Positions 11,518 to 24,050 of a stretch of DNA of 64,000 bases are shown here, piece after piece. The translations under genes were made by a program, and so were the position numbers. The notes beneath the pieces were generated by a model. The model was given only the letters and a program-made list of their open reading frames with translations, was not told the origin of the DNA and ran no database searches. Origin of the DNA: Sabellastarte sp. h YS-2021 (lineage: Eukaryota; Annelida; Polychaeta; Sabellida; Sabellidae); assembly GCA_964017235.1 (NCBI GenBank), contig OZ024940.1, forward strand, positions 28,886,573 through 28,950,572. The letters run 5' to 3'. Each line of letters begins with the position of its first letter. The stretch's first letter is position 1.

Positions 11518-14338
11518 AGATTGAAGAATTACTGAAAAAGAAATACTTGCATGAAACATGGATGAATCTTGAAATCATACCAGATGAACCAAAGGCTGCA
11601 ATCCAACTTTCACAAGAATTGTTGACTCCAGACTTTAAAACTAAGGTGGTAAAGGCCAGTGCACTGTATTCTTCCAGTCTTTTTGAGAAAGAAGTATCTA
11701 GTCACCATTATGAAGAAATCAAAGATCAACATTTACATGATATTTTAAGTCATCTTTCACACTTAGAAACGAAAAGTGTTTTAACTGACCTTCAGCCTAA
11801 TCTTGTTGAACTGTTGGGAGTTGCAGGGACGGGAAAAACAACAGCAACAAAAAAGCTCACTTACACCTGGGCAACAGCTGGAAATCAATCACTGAAGAAT
11901 TATGACTTGATTTTTTTCATCCCTGTCAGAGATGTGAACACTGACAAACTGGTGGACATACTGTGTAACATGGAGATTTTACCTAAATCTGAGAAAGAAA
12001 GTTTCAGCTATTTCTTGCATACATCTGATAAGGCTAGAAAAATTTTATTTATCCTAGATGGCCTTGATGAAAATGACTTACATGAAGGCACAGACTTGTT
12101 TAACCTTGTGACTGGAAGGCTTTTTCCAAATGTGACTGTCCTGATAACTTCAAGACCCGAGGGAAAATCTTTGGGTCTTATTGATAAGAAACCAAGAGTC
12201 AAGATAGCCCTGCATGGGGTTGATATGGAAAGTGTTGACAGAATGCTAGCGGATGCAGTGAAAGGGTCTTCTGAAGAAGAAATAAAAAGATTCACGCAAA
12301 GGTATGAAGAAAAACTTTCTGATAAGAGTCTGCTCTTCATCCCTCTCTACCTTACACTATTGTGTTTTGTGTTCAAAGAAGACATAGCCAAAGGTATCAA
12401 GTGTGTTGATTTAAAAATACCAGAAAGAATGACTCGATTGTTTAATACAATCATGCATGTGATTATCAGGAGATGGTTACAGAAAAGGAGACATAATAAT
12501 GTAATAATCACTTTCAGTGATAGCCCCCTTGAAATAAATATTACAATACCTTCTGAGATCAAACGAATCTTATACTTTATTGGTAGAGTCTGTTACAAAG
12601 GACTATTAGTAAACAAATACCAGTTTTCAGATCAGGATGCCAAAGACTGTTACTTAGATATGGCAGATATCAAACAGAGTGGCCTGTTCACTGTAGGTAG
12701 GGATAATTCTGGTGAAATCTTTTTTTCAAAACACAAACAACTTCAGGAGTATCTGGCTGCTTTGTATTTAGCTTGTGAAGGCACAAAAGAGCCTTGTTTT
12801 TATGAGATAGTGCATAGGGAAGAAAACAGAGATAGGTCTTTACTTGAAGTTATGACAGGCTGCAATATGGTGAAACTCATCCAATTTGCTTGTGGACTTT
12901 CTGGAGCCTTTTTGAAATCAGTGTTTGACATAGCTTCAAATTTCAGAATACTACACCTCAAGGGAAATCATGTCAGATACAATAAGGTTACCAACATATA
13001 CTACGAAGCTATCCTTTTTACAGAACAAAATGTTTGTGATTTTTCTGCTGTAGATAAACAGACTTTGGAAGGTTATGAAGCACTTACTAAATATTTGTGT
13101 AAAGCAAAAAGTAGATATTTGGGTGAAGATATTTGGAAATGGTCATATACCAGTTTCACAAAAGCTGTCTTCAGAACATGATTAGAACATTAGACAAGGA
13201 TGTGTGTGCACACCTCCTGAACAAGTTTTATGATTTGAAACTCTATCCAATAGACTGTGGGAAGTTTACTGGATTGGCAGTACAGGGTGAGGTCTGCCAC
13301 TGTTTGTGTGATGATTCTGATGTGAAACTCCATTTGCACCAGCTGCAGGCAGGCCTACTGAGTAAAGTTCAAATTCACAATGTGAAGACTGTCACTGTAA
13401 ATTCTATGTTTTCAAACTGGCCGATATTTGACACCTATGTTGATACTAGTGGGCTCTTGAAAACATTTCCTGATTCTACAAAGTTTCATATTGATGCTGA
13501 GAGATGTATTTTTCACAACGTTGCTGGAAAATTACACCATGATACCAATGCCAATCTCAAGAGTTGTACAATAAAATGTATCAAGCAATGTAACATGCCA
13601 ATCTGCCACATACACAGTTTACTAAAACAATCTAGTTTGTCAATGTTGGAGCTAGGTAATGTTAACATACTTGCAGGTCTCAGTGAGCTCCCCAATTTAG
13701 AGGAATATTTGTGGAATGGATTACAGCATGTAGCTCTACATGGTGTAATTCACAGTGTCCCAAAAGTATCAGCTTTGTGTGCTCTATTGCGGGGTAACTC
13801 TGCAAAATTACTCTCATGTGAACTTGACATATTTGTGCCAGAAGATTGTCAAACAGATATGACTGAGTCTTTGAAAAGTCTGAATAAACTTCAAAAGATG
13901 GAATTGTATGCATTAAGAAATGCCCCTGACTATTTGGCTCAGGTACTAGCTCAGTGTCTTTCATCACTCAGAAACCTCCACACGCTGGTAATATGTAACT
14001 TGTATGTGACAAGTGATGTACTCATACCATTGGCTGAAGGAATGAAGCAATTGTTGAATTTGGAATGTTTTACATTGAGTACACGGGACAATGACAAGGA
14101 AGACTTCACAGCTCCACTAGCAATAGAGTGTCTCCCATGCCTATCACAGATTAAAGAACTGGATTTGGAAATGCCCCCTACAAAGCCCCACTATGAGAAA
14201 GAACTCACTGAAGTCTTGATATCCCTGCATCAGTTAGAAAAACTGAATGGCCAAAAAGTAATTTCATCCGAGGAGAGCACAGTTACTGTTATAAAGAGTA
14301 TTTCATCTTGCAAATATAGCATTGTGAAGCACTGGTAG
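11518..14338 (+). pseudogene. NLR gene A, NACHT-LRR exon with a frameshift
   Basis: The large exon of paralogue A has an intact NACHT ATPase core: Walker A GVAGTGKTT (codon at 11817), a Walker B region FILDGLDEND, a sensor-type TSRPEG and the HD2 motif KHKQLQEYLAALYL. The first frame runs from the acceptor to a stop at 13181. Homology then continues in another frame to 14338. Between the conserved GCAAAA near 13110 and AACATGATTAG near 13177, A has 65 nt where B and C both have 54, a net gain of 11 that breaks the frame. The C-terminal part keeps LRR-like segments (SSLRNLHTLVI, LSQIKELDLEM). If read through, the product would parallel B. Together with the stop in the CARD exon this indicates a non-functional gene, although a truncated NACHT protein cannot be excluded. 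Confidence 0.9.
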
Positions 14339-14459
14339 TGACAACGTCATGCTGTTATCAACTTACTGCACCACAACCAGTCTGAAAAGCCTTAATATAC
14401 TGAAATTTAATGCATTTAATCTAAAAAGATGATGCATTCTCTCAAACAAAATACCTTAA

Positions 14460-14886
14460 GGGTGTTTCACACTCTCAGAGATGAAAAAGTAACATAACAT
14501 GAACTATATAATGGCTAAAATTGTGGGGATCTCATCCTGTTTTTTTTCTGCCAAAACACAGTAAATAAGTTACGGATTAATATATTTACTGAAAATGGAC
14601 TATTGTGGCATAATTGGTAGGGATTATAACATTGTGTTTAGTTGTCTAGAATATATGATAATGAGTTATATAAGATAATGTAATTTATCTATCAGAGAAA
14701 ACAAATCAAGTATTTTATAAATTTAGTTCTGTTGCAGTTGCAATGTATATATGTTCTATTCCTGTTAAATCATACAATTAGACACTTTCTTTGCAAAACC
14801 TAAAATTAATATGTACATAGAAATAAAAATAGAAATACAAATTTATTTCCATTATTGTTTTATTTGTGTGAGTGTGTGAAACACCC
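14460..14886. mobile_element. TTAA-flanked inverted-repeat element after gene A
   Basis: GGGTGTTTCACACTC at the left is matched in inverse by GAGTGTGTGAAACACCC at the right, and both ends are bordered by TTAA. A TTAA target-site duplication is typical of piggyBac and Kolobok DNA transposons. The 427-bp interior is non-coding, so it is a MITE. Diverged counterparts sit at the same place after B (left arm near 23423, right arm near 24035) and C (left arm near 45890). The insertion therefore predates the gene duplications. Confidence 0.75.
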
Positions 14887-14890
14887 TTAA

Positions 14891-15329
14891 CTTTCAATGA
14901 ATTACAAAAATTTTCTGTGAAGATTGAAAAAAAAATTATCTGTAAAAATTGTCTATATTTGATAAAAAATAAATGATTTCAGAGAAATATCTAATCGAAA
15001 TGAAATTTTTATAGTGCTTAATCAAACTTTTATTAAATAGACTCCAAGGCACAACACCATAAAGACAGTCTAGTCATTTTTGGTATCCAAGGATTGAAAA
15101 AGGAGCAAACACCTCTCACTTATTGGACACTAAGGTGGTTATGCCTCAGTGTTAGGTAGGCTTGAGTATTTTTATGAAACAGGTCATAGTGCTGAATGTA
15201 GAAATCTCATCAGGATAACCTAAATGCCATTTATGATTGTAAAAATAATGTGAAATACTTGTGTGCATGAGAGAAATCATGATACATCTGAAAAATCACA
15301 GCTGACAAAATCATGGATATGCAAACGTG
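14891..15329. repeat. Intergenic with a LINE 3'-end-like stretch
   Basis: 15040-15180 resembles parts of 27780-27880 and 28300-28360 (wording like ACTAAGGTGG-TATGCCT-GTGT). Those flank a LINE fragment, so this may be a LINE 3'-untranslated remnant. No coding sequence is recognised. Confidence 0.4.
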
Positions 15330-15342
15330 AACTTCTTCTTAA

Positions 15343-15595
15343 TTTATTTTATTTATTTATTTATTTATTTTATTTGGGGTTTTACGTCGCTTTCGACACT
15401 GTACAGGTCATATCACGACGGGTAGTTGGAAGGGCAGAGGAAACCAGTACATAGAGTTCGCTAGGGTTGTGTACTGTAAACTGCCGACCAACGGCAAGCA
15501 ACTACCAGCTTTCCCACTTGAGGCCATATCGGGGATCGAACCCCGGTCTCAGAGGTGGGGTGCGAGAGTTTTACCACTCTGCCACCATGGCCCCC
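15343..15595 (-). repeat. SINE, subfamily 1, antisense
   Basis: An A+T tail (TTTATTTATTTGGGGTTTTA in this orientation), a conserved body, the box B complement GGGATCGAACCCC and the head complement CTCTGCCACCATGGCCCC. The 13-bp duplication AACTTCTTCTTAA at 15330-15342 and 15596-15608 is exact and sets the boundaries. Confidence 0.92.
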
Positions 15596-15608
15596 AACTT
15601 CTTCTTAA

Positions 15609-16486
15609 AGGTGCTTGTTGAGTCACTTCAATATTTGGTTTATATTGGTTAAGAGTTTACTGATAAAGAGACACTGCTGATGTAAGTGTGCAACTTTCTT
15701 TAATCAAGTAGACTTGATTACATATTTAGAGTTAAATTGTCAAGTGTTTTCTTTTTCTTACCTTTCAACACTACATTTTTCCACAAAAAATATCAATCAT
15801 TTACTAAAGTCTAATGTTTTAAACAAGCCAACCCAACCTTTCTAACAATATAAATAATATATGTACAGCTTACAAAGTTTCCAGAATATTTTTGAAAAAT
15901 CGGCACTTGTTGACGCAAATAATGAAGGTGTTTCACTGGAGCTTGACCCTTTAACTGACTACAACTCTTGGATCAGTTACATCGGTAGTCAGGGACAATA
16001 ATCCAGAAAAAAACTGTGCAAATTATTTTGGTCGGTTTCATTTCCCCGACAACATGTAGTGCATCCTGACTTTGTCTGGATCAAGATCCCAACCAGACTT
16101 GGGGTTGAGGTGCTTTTCTCCATGAAAAGATGGAAAACTACAAGCACAAGCCATAAACCTCTAACAGACAATCCGTATCAGGCCCTGACAAGCCCTGGTG
16201 ACAAACCGACAGGACTGGAGAAGTATACAGAAACACCAGCACCAGACTTGCAGTCGGCATTTTCCAGTCAAGTTTTAGTGATTTTTTTTTTGGGGGGGGG
16301 AACAGAAGGATCAAGTGTTGACATAGCAACAAATCTAAAACTAGGTCAATATTAAATATCTGGATGTCATCACCAGACCGGAAATACAGCACTGAATTTT
16401 TTGGTTTTTTTCCATTATGATTTACAGGTGTGGGCTTTAATATTATTTAACAAATAAATCTATTTCTGATTATTATTATTATGACA
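15609..16486. other. Intergenic; slightly GC-richer patch at 15930-16370
   Basis: The patch carries a plus-strand open frame rich in Pro, Thr and Ser, but no domain, splice sites or paralogue in the window supports it. It may be a decayed gene or transposon fragment. Confidence 0.35.
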
Positions 16487-16499
16487 AAAAAGCCACTTA

Positions 16500-16737
16500 G
16501 GGGACCACGGTGGCAGAGTGGTAACACTCTCGCCTCCCACCTCTGAGACCAGGGTTTGATCCCTGTCACGGCCTTAGGTGGGAAAGCTGGTAGTTGCTTG
16601 CCATTGGACAGCAGTTTACAGTACACAACCCTAACAAACTGTACGTACTGATTTCCTCTGCCCTTCCAACTACCCGCCGTGATATGACCTGTACAGTGTT
16701 AAAAGCGATGTAAAACCCCAAATAAATAAATAAAAAT
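16500..16737 (+). repeat. SINE, subfamily 1
   Basis: Head GGGGACCACGGTGGCAGAGTGG with box A, a box-B-like GGTTTGATCCC, and tail AAACCCCAAATAAATAAA. The 13-bp duplication AAAAAGCCACTTA lies at 16487-16499 and 16738-16750. Confidence 0.9.
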
Positions 16738-16750
16738 AAAAAGCCACTTA

Positions 16751-17510
16751 AAATTGATTTTTTTTCATTTGCAATGGTACATCCTGTTCAAACAAGCAGG
16801 CAGAGATAAGCTTCTGACAATATCTCACATGACAATTTTAAATTGTTCTCTTTGTTACAAGTTGTGACATGCACATACATATTACCACACAAAATGGAGG
16901 GCATATCATGAAGTGGATCTATTTTGAAAATGTACGCTGTTGTTACTAATCTATCTTCATCCCCAGAACACTTCAAATTATTGTATATTGTGAGATTTTA
17001 CCCAAATATGGTACAAACCTACTGTGCATGTAAGTCTGAGAGTTGATGTCCAAGACTTTACGTGTGACAATAAAGGAAACATATGTTACCTCTTTCTAAC
17101 ATGGCCTGATAAGAAGTCAATGATATCACTATTATCACGTCCCATAAGTAGGTTCAAAGTTTCTTGTTACACTAATACAATATATGTCTCTCTGCACAAA
17201 CCATAATTGCAATTTTATAACCATATATGTTTTGCATTCTGATGCATAAAATAGGAATTATTGAGAGATTCAGTTAATTCTACTAGGAATATAAAACTCT
17301 ATCTCGGATGTACAAAACACCAAGTAAGTTACATTAATTTAAATATTATGAAAATTCTCATACATCCTATTTATTGCTATTGTATTGGGATTACACTTCT
17401 GAAATTTACACTGAATACACAGGTTTTTAGTCTTTGGAAAAAATCTAAACCCTCTCCAAAGAACTCTGTCAAGAGATAATGTAATGTAATAAGTAATTTT
17501 ATAGCACTTA
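16751..17510. other. Intergenic, no feature recognised
   Basis: AT-rich sequence. Open frames are short and unsupported. Confidence 0.5.
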
Positions 17511-17522
17511 ATCTCCACCATA

Positions 17523-17761
17523 TTTATTTTTTATTTATTTGGGGTTTTACGTTGCTTTCAACACTGTATAGGTCATATCACGACGGGTAGTTGGAAGGGC
17601 AGAGGAAACCAGTACATACAGTTTGTCAGGGTTCTGTACTGTAAACTGCTGACCAATGGCAAGCAACTACCAACTTTCCCACTTGAGGTCGGGCCGCGAA
17701 CCGAACCCCGGCCTCAGAGGTGGGAGGCTAGAGTGTTACCACTCTGCCACCATGGCCCCTT
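17523..17761 (-). repeat. SINE, subfamily 1, antisense
   Basis: TTTATTTGGGGTTTTACG at the left and CTGCCACCATGGCCCC at the right. The 12-bp duplication ATCTCCACCATA at 17511-17522 and 17762-17773 is exact. The SINE was inserted into another repeat whose halves read ATAGCACTTA...CTCCACCATAGAACAGACTT, an example of nesting. Confidence 0.9.
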
Positions 17762-17773
17762 ATCTCCACCATA

Positions 17774-18535
17774 GAACAGACTTCAAGGACCTAGTGCTAA
17801 AAAGGAAGGAGGGAAAGACACAGCAGCTATACACCAGAAATGCCAGAGCAATGGGAAGACTATAGAGGGCATGTCTTCAGTCTGCTGTTCGGATAATACC
17901 AGGAAGAACATTTCACAAAAATGCAGTATCAAATACAAAGCTGTGCTAAAGTGCTTCTTAAACATGAGTTCAAGCAAAGGCTCGTGCTTTTAGAGATCAC
18001 TTTTTCCATTTTTTTTGTTACCAAAATTTCATGAATTGTGATAGAGCGTGATGAAGTTTGTCTTTGTCACCAGACTTTTAGAAATTCTGTTGCACTACTC
18101 ATAGTGTTCAAGCTCTTATATAAGTGTCCTGCTGAAAGACAGTTTTTTTATATTTAGCTTTTGTCAATCCATTTACTTCAAAAAAGCAATTGGTTTTCAT
18201 GGTGAAATATAATACCAGAATATCAAAATGAAACCAAATTAGTGTAAGTTATACCATGCTATTTTCGAAAACTTTGCAGGACAATCTTACATCTTAGATC
18301 ATAAACAGCGGAGTGGATTTTTTGCAGACCATAACTAGGCACCTAGGATGGGGAATCCACCAACATTGTGATATATCTGTTACAAAATAACTTAACTCAT
18401 ATTTAAGAAGTACAAATAAATAAAAAATCCCATAGCTCTATTATTCATGTATTAATTTCTTATAATCTGAAACTATTATTATAGAAATAATATTGTCTGT
18501 TTACCCTATAACATGTCCTAACATTGGTGTTTCAG
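17774..18535. other. Region upstream of gene B
   Basis: The first part (to about 17990) continues the repeat split by the SINE. No 5' exon for gene B could be placed. The stretch ends in a likely branch site and acceptor, CATGTCCTAAC then GGTGTTTCAG at 18526-18535. Confidence 0.5.
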
Positions 18536-18550
18536 GGAAAGAAGTGGAGT

Positions 18551-18911
18551 ATGGCTCAGAAAACAGATGCCAGCACAGAAGAACGTTTTAAAGGTGCAAT
18601 ATCTCACCAAAAGAAGTATCTATCAGAAAATGTACTGGTGACAGACTTTTTGGATCTCCTATTGTCAGAGGGTGTCATTGAACAAGCAAATGAAGAGGAA
18701 ATACAAGCATGTTTGACAAACAAAGGAAAGACTAATGCAGCAAGCTTGTTTTGGTCAATGCTGCTGAGAGATGAAATACCAGTACTGCAATTTTTGGACA
18801 CCATAAAAAGGAAAACTAAACCTAAACACTGGATATGTGACAAACTAGATGAGTTTGTAGCTAAGGTTAAATCTGGAGAATGGCCTTTGTATGGAGAACC
18901 AAATATTAAAA
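18551..18911 (+). CDS. NLR gene B, exon 1: CARD-like domain
   Basis: The first recognised coding exon of an intact CARD-NACHT-LRR receptor. The start ATG (MAQKTDAS) follows a splice acceptor by 15 nt (TTTCAG, exon from 18536), so at least one more 5' exon must exist. The frame is open back to the acceptor, so a coding upstream exon is possible. Residues about 20-105 form the death-fold: YLSENVLVTDFLDLLLSEGV, EEEIQACL, SLFWSMLLRDEIPVLQFL and HWICDKLDEF fit the CARD helix pattern, and CARDs typically recruit partner CARDs in signalling complexes. The exon ends in phase 1 (lone A) at donor GTAGGT. Joining to AG/ATT gives Lys-Ile-Glu-Glu, the same junction as in A and C. The CARD assignment rests on pattern recognition; DEATH or another death-fold class is possible. 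Confidence 0.85.
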
Positions 18912-20552
18912 GTAGGTTCTAATATACCTTCTTCAAAATTTTAAAGTAATTATCAAGCAAATAATATGGAATTACATATCCATAATATAACATGCAACTT
19001 AAATAGTATATTTAAACAAAAATAATGAAGAAATTCAACATTTTGGAGATTTAAAAATTAATTTAATTAAATAAGAGGGAAGTTGTAGGTGTGCAACATC
19101 ATTCGGTCAACATCACTATGTCAATGTCAAAGGTCAAATCAAGGTAACATTTTAACATTGCACACCTGCATTCCCAAAGCAATAATGTCCCTACCAAATA
19201 GGGATCATTTTGGCAGCCATATTGCATTCCTGCTACTGAACAGTAATTTTTAACCCAGACCTGTTAACAGCTGTGTGGATATTGTTTTCACCTTTGGCTG
19301 GCAGAGATTTGTGGGAAAAAGAACCTTGTTTGGGTTGTATTTCAAAAACCTTACAGTGTAGGAAACTGATACTTGATATGGACATTTGTTGGAGGGTGTA
19401 AGTGTGCAGCGATCTGATGCTACTTTCACATGACCTTTAACTTTGCTGTATTGACCTTGAATTTTAAGATATTGTCCAGGTTTAATACTTCTATGTCTCA
19501 TGGTGTTGAAAACTATCTCCGTCGGCTGTTGGGTATAGGCATCTTCAAAGCTATTTTTATTTTTTTTTTAGAATCTAAGTCATCAATGGTATTGAAATAA
19601 ATTGAAAGAACATTCCACAGAAGTTTTCAAAAAGCTTTACATCAATAGACACACGCAACTGTGATCTGTGAACTTACTGTCTAGAACTAAAACTCTCCTT
19701 CTATGAAAAGATTCTGTACTCAAGTTTAGAGGGTTTTAGGTGGACTAGATAATTGCACTTTCAAAAATTGTGTTTGAAAAGACAAATGGGATATAACTCA
19801 CGATCACAGGTTCTGTTAATTAATCAGGGTAACCACTTAAAAAGCAATTGATGTGATGAAAGGGCAGGTGCATTGTTAGCTCTCTATAAAATGGGGTCAG
19901 AGATTTTAACCTGTGCTACCATATTCTTTCAATTAAAACTGAAGTTCACCACTTAATTTTTAGTACTTGACTATGTTATTCCTACAAAGTTTTGCTTGTT
20001 AGAAACTTCAATTGGGCTTCACTATGTTATTCCTACAAAGTTTTGCTTGTTAGAATTTTCAATTGGGCTTTAAACCAAGTTAAGCTTGAATTTTGAAATT
20101 CTACCAAGCCCAATTGGACTTTCTACTAGTAGAATTTCAAATTCTACCAGACTGGAGTTTATACCATGACATTTGCATATACAATAAACAAGTATCAGTC
20201 TACTTTCCTCAATGTTTGTTTCTCTCTGTCACAATGTTCTCTTATATATCATGTAACCTTAAATATCTTTGTGTGCTGTAAAATGTAGATTGGGTGTGTT
20301 TTAGGAATTTTCTGTTTCCTCCACCAAATTCAATCACTTTTATGTGGTTTAGAAATTTTTGATTATAATTGACATATTCCACTTAACAAAACAAACAAAA
20401 ACAGTTATAACTTGAATAATCATGTTAGAAACTGCAATATCCAAGTTAAAAAATTAAAAACACTATTTTGACAAAATAAATCTGTTTTAAGCTGTGGTAG
20501 GATATGGAAGCACCACTTGTCTTGTTAATGGAAGCCTGTTCCTTTTTTTCAG
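18912..20552 (+). other. Gene B intron, phase 1
   Basis: 1641 bp from GTAGGT to CTTTTTTTCAG. It contains a region with repeated AAGGTCAA-type words in both orientations (about 19080-19500), a 51-bp tandem duplication (19971-20075) and a hairpin-prone stretch of AATTCTACCA / TAGAATTT. The last 100 bp resemble the end of the gene C intron. Confidence 0.85.
19971..20075 (+). repeat. 51-bp tandem duplication
   Basis: Two near-identical units beginning CTATGTTATTCCTACAAAG occur at 19971 and 20022, followed by CAATTGGGCTT-type words that recur in inverse just downstream. It lies within the gene B intron and has no coding role. Confidence 0.8.
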
Positions 20553-23398
20553 AGATTGAAGAAATGCAGAGAAAGAAATACCTGAATGAAGAATGGATGA
20601 AACTTGAAGTGATACCAGATGAAGAAAAAGCTGTCATTCAGATTTCTCAAGATTTGTTGACTCCAGACTTCAGAAGCCAAGTGGTGAAACCTAGTGCACT
20701 GTATTCTTCAAGCCTTTTTGAGACAGAAGTATCGAGTAAGCATTATGAAAATATCACAGGTAGTGATTTACACGATATTTTGAATCATGTGTCACATCTG
20801 GAAACAAAAAGTGTTTTGACCAACCTTCAGCCTAACCTTGTTGAATTGTTGGGGGTTGCAGGGACTGGAAAAACTACAGCAGTTAAAAGGCTCACATATA
20901 CCTGGGCAACAGATGGAAATCAATTACTGAAGAATTATGACTTGATTTTTCTTATCCCTTTCAGAGATGTGACCACTGACAATCTCACGGATATAGTCTG
21001 TGATATGCAGCTTTTACCTAAGTCTGAGAAAAAAAGCTTTAACCATTTCTTAAAGAGTTCTGAACAAGCTAGGAAAGTTTTATTTATCCTAGATGGAGTT
21101 GATGAAAATGACTTACTTGAAGGCACAGACTTGTTTAACCTTGTGACTGGAAGGCTTTTCCCAAATGTGACTGTCCTGATAACTTCAAGACCCGAGGGAA
21201 AATCTTTAGGTATTATTGATAAGAAACCAAGAGTCAAGGTCACCCTGCATGGGACTGACAAGGCCAGTGTTGACAGAATGCTGGCAGATGCAGTAACAGG
21301 GTCATCGGAAGAAGAAATAGAATCATTTAAGCAAAGATATGAAGAAAAGCTTTCTGATAAGAGTCTGCTCTTCATTCCTCTCTACCTTACACTATTCTGT
21401 TTTGTATTGAAAGAAGATATTGCCAAAGGTATTAAGTGTGTCAACTTAAAGATACCTGAAACAATGACCCAATTATTTAATACTATCATGCATGTGATTG
21501 TTAGGAGATGGTTACAGAAGAGAAAACACAATAATATTACAGTCACTTTCAGCAAGAGTCCTGTTGAAACAGACAGTACAGTGCCTTCTGAGATCAAAAG
21601 AATCCTTTACTTTATTGGTAGGATCTGTTACAAAGGACTTTTAAGAAACAAATATCAATTTTCAGATCAGGATGCCAAAGAGTGTTACTTAGACATGGAT
21701 GATATCAAACAGAGTGGCCTGTTCACTGTGGGTAAGGAAAATTGTGGTGAATCTCTGTTCACAAAACACAAACAGCTTCAGGAATATCTGGCTGCTTTAT
21801 ATTTAGCCTGTGAAGGCACAAAGGAGCCTTGTTTCCATCAGATAATGCACAAGGAAGAAAACAAAGGGAAAGGATTAATTCAAGTTATGCAAGACTGCAA
21901 TATGGTGAAACTCATCCAGTTTGCTTCTGGACTTTCTGGAGACTTTTTGGAGTCTGTGCTGGATATAGCTACTTCTAATTTCAGAATATTATGGATTGAG
22001 GGCATGGAAGGATACCCTGAGGGAGTAGACATAGAGTACGCAGCCATCCTTTTTACAGAGCGGAATGGTTGTGATCTTTCTGCTGTTGATAAACAGACAT
22101 TGGATGGTTGTGATGCACTTACCAAATATATGTGTGAAGCAAAAATGGTACAGGTTTCAGCATGGCATTATTTGACTTTCAATTTTCACTATCTTAAGAA
22201 CATGATTAGAGCATTAGATGTATGTGTGTGTGCAAATCTTCTCAGCAGATTTTATGGTTTGAAACTAAGTCTACCAGACTGTGGGCAGTCTACTGGACTT
22301 GCAATACAGGGTGACGTTTGTAACTGTGTTTGTGATGATTCTGTTGTGAGACTTAGTTTGGACGAGACACAGGCATGCCTGCTGAGTAAAGTACAAGTTC
22401 ACAATTTGAGGTCTGTTACTGCACATTCTTTGAAAGCCATGTATGTTGATGTAATTGGACTCTTGAACACATTTCCAGATGTCACAAAGTTATGTATTTT
22501 TGGAGATCGCTGTTTTTATCAAAATATAGCTGGCAAATTACACTGTGATACAAATACCAAACTCAAGTGTCTCGAAATACTATTTGAAGAAAAGGGTGAC
22601 ATGCCAATTTGTCACATACACAGTTTAATAAAACAATCTAGTTTAACAACCTTGACATTGATAAATGTCAAAAACATACTTGCACTTCTCAGTGAGCTTT
22701 GCAATGACAAGGAATATTTGTGGACTGAGTTGCAACACCTAGAGTTATGGTGTGATATTGGCACCACTTCAGAAGTATCAGCGCTGTGTGCTCTGTTGCA
22801 GGCTAGCTCTGCAACATTATTGTCATGTAAAATTGATATATTTGTGCCAGAAGATTCTCAAACAAACATGACTGAATCTTTGAAAAGTCTGAGTCAACTT
22901 CAAGAGTTGAGATTGTTTGCATCAGCAGAATCTCGAGACTATTTGTCTCATGTACTGGCTGAGTGTCTGCCAGCACTCAGTAACCTCCACACACTGGAAA
23001 TCAGGGACTTGTATGTGACTAATGATGTTCTCACACCACTTGCTCAAGGAATTAAAACATTGGTGAACTTGAAATCTTTCACATTGACCACATGGGGTGA
23101 TGATGAGCGAGACTACACAATCCAATTAGCAACTGAGTGTCTCCCATGTCTACCACAAATTAAAGAGCTGAATTTGAAAATACACCATGAAAAGATCAAT
23201 CACCAAACACTAGCACAACTCGCTGAAGTTTTGACATCCTTGCATCAGTTTGAAACACTAAATCAGAGAAAAGTAGGTTCACTAGGGAAAAATGCAGGTT
23301 TTTTCATACATCGTGTTTTATCTGGATTGAAGGGTCATATATTTAGCAGAAAAGATAATTTGTTCCGGAGGCTAGATCAAATGAATGTGATGATGTGA
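20553..23398 (+). CDS. NLR gene B, exon 2: NACHT ATPase, HD2 and LRR
   Basis: A single large exon encodes 947 residues. With exon 1 the protein is about 1068 residues. Walker A GVAGTGKTT lies at about residues 221-229, Walker B KVLFILDGVDEND near 294 and the sensor TSRPEG near 330. The HD2-type motif KHKQLQEYLAALYL is near 523, and degenerate ribonuclease-inhibitor-like LRRs span about 890-1030 (SLSQLQELRLF, ALSNLHTLEIRDL, LVNLKSFTL, CLPQIKELNLK). This architecture is that of STAND-class NLR receptors: a cytosolic sensor whose NACHT domain oligomerises on nucleotide exchange and presents the CARD. The exon begins at acceptor CTTTTTTTCAG; an upstream in-frame ATG at 20504 lies in the intron. 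The frame is open throughout. The ligand is unknown. A candidate polyadenylation signal AATAAA lies at 23873. Confidence 0.93.
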
Positions 23399-24050
23399 CG
23401 GAATCTCTCATGCAAAAGTCTTAATGATGTTTCAAACTTCCACAGAATTGGGCCACAACGTAACATCGATTATGGCATAGTTAAAAATGTTTGGGTCTCA
23501 CCCTGCACCCAAAACAGAACTGTAAAATGGAAACATAAACAGGCATGATCTTGAGTTCTAATTTACAAGTTCTATAGTAACTGGTTTTTTTTTTTGGTCA
23601 CAACATAGAAAATACATACAGTATAGAAAACATCTACTTGGAACAATATATTTTGTCCACTGATACTGAAAACAATGGACTATTTATGACATGATTAGTC
23701 GGGGATTTTCACATTAGGTTCACTTTTCTGGACTATAAAAGCTATAAACATATAAATACATATAATCCTGATTATGTGACTTTAGCTCTGTTTCACTTAC
23801 AATGTATATCTGTTCTACTGTACTTGAATTATACAAGTGATCACTTTCCTTGAAAAAAAAGTTTGAAAACTTAATAAAAAATGAGTTTTATAAAGCTAAG
23901 CATAAGGTAAGTATAACCTTTACTAAGTATTAATATATAAAAATATTCTAGTGAAAATAGGGAAATTAGATGTGTGGAAAATAGTACATGGAAACGTAAA
24001 GATAAATACAAAATTCTGTTTATGTTCCCATGCCTGTGGGAGTGTGAAAC
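23399..24050 (+). repeat. 3' flank of gene B, homologous to those of A and C
   Basis: About 400 bp match 45840-46245 after gene C closely (shared AGAATTGGGCCACAA, ACATAGAAAATACATACAGT, AACAATGGACTATTTATG), and the region after gene A more distantly. Left-arm TGTTTCAAACTTCCACAG and right-arm CTGTGGGAGTGTGAAAC form an inverted repeat corresponding to the TTAA element after gene A. This probably includes the 3' untranslated region. Confidence 0.75.

Noticed and set aside
12008..12340. Minus-strand open frames inside the NACHT exons (also 20935-21375 and 43408-43848)
   Set aside because: They are mirror images of the strongly supported plus-strand NACHT frame and are conserved only because that frame is.
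16059..16392. Possible gene on either strand
   Set aside because: Both strands are open by chance. No motif, splice signal or paralogue supports either.
20504..20552. In-frame ATG before gene B's large exon as a translation start
   Set aside because: It lies in the intron before acceptor CTTTTTTTCAG. The conserved AGATTGAAGA start of homology and the phase-1 junction in all three genes favour splicing.
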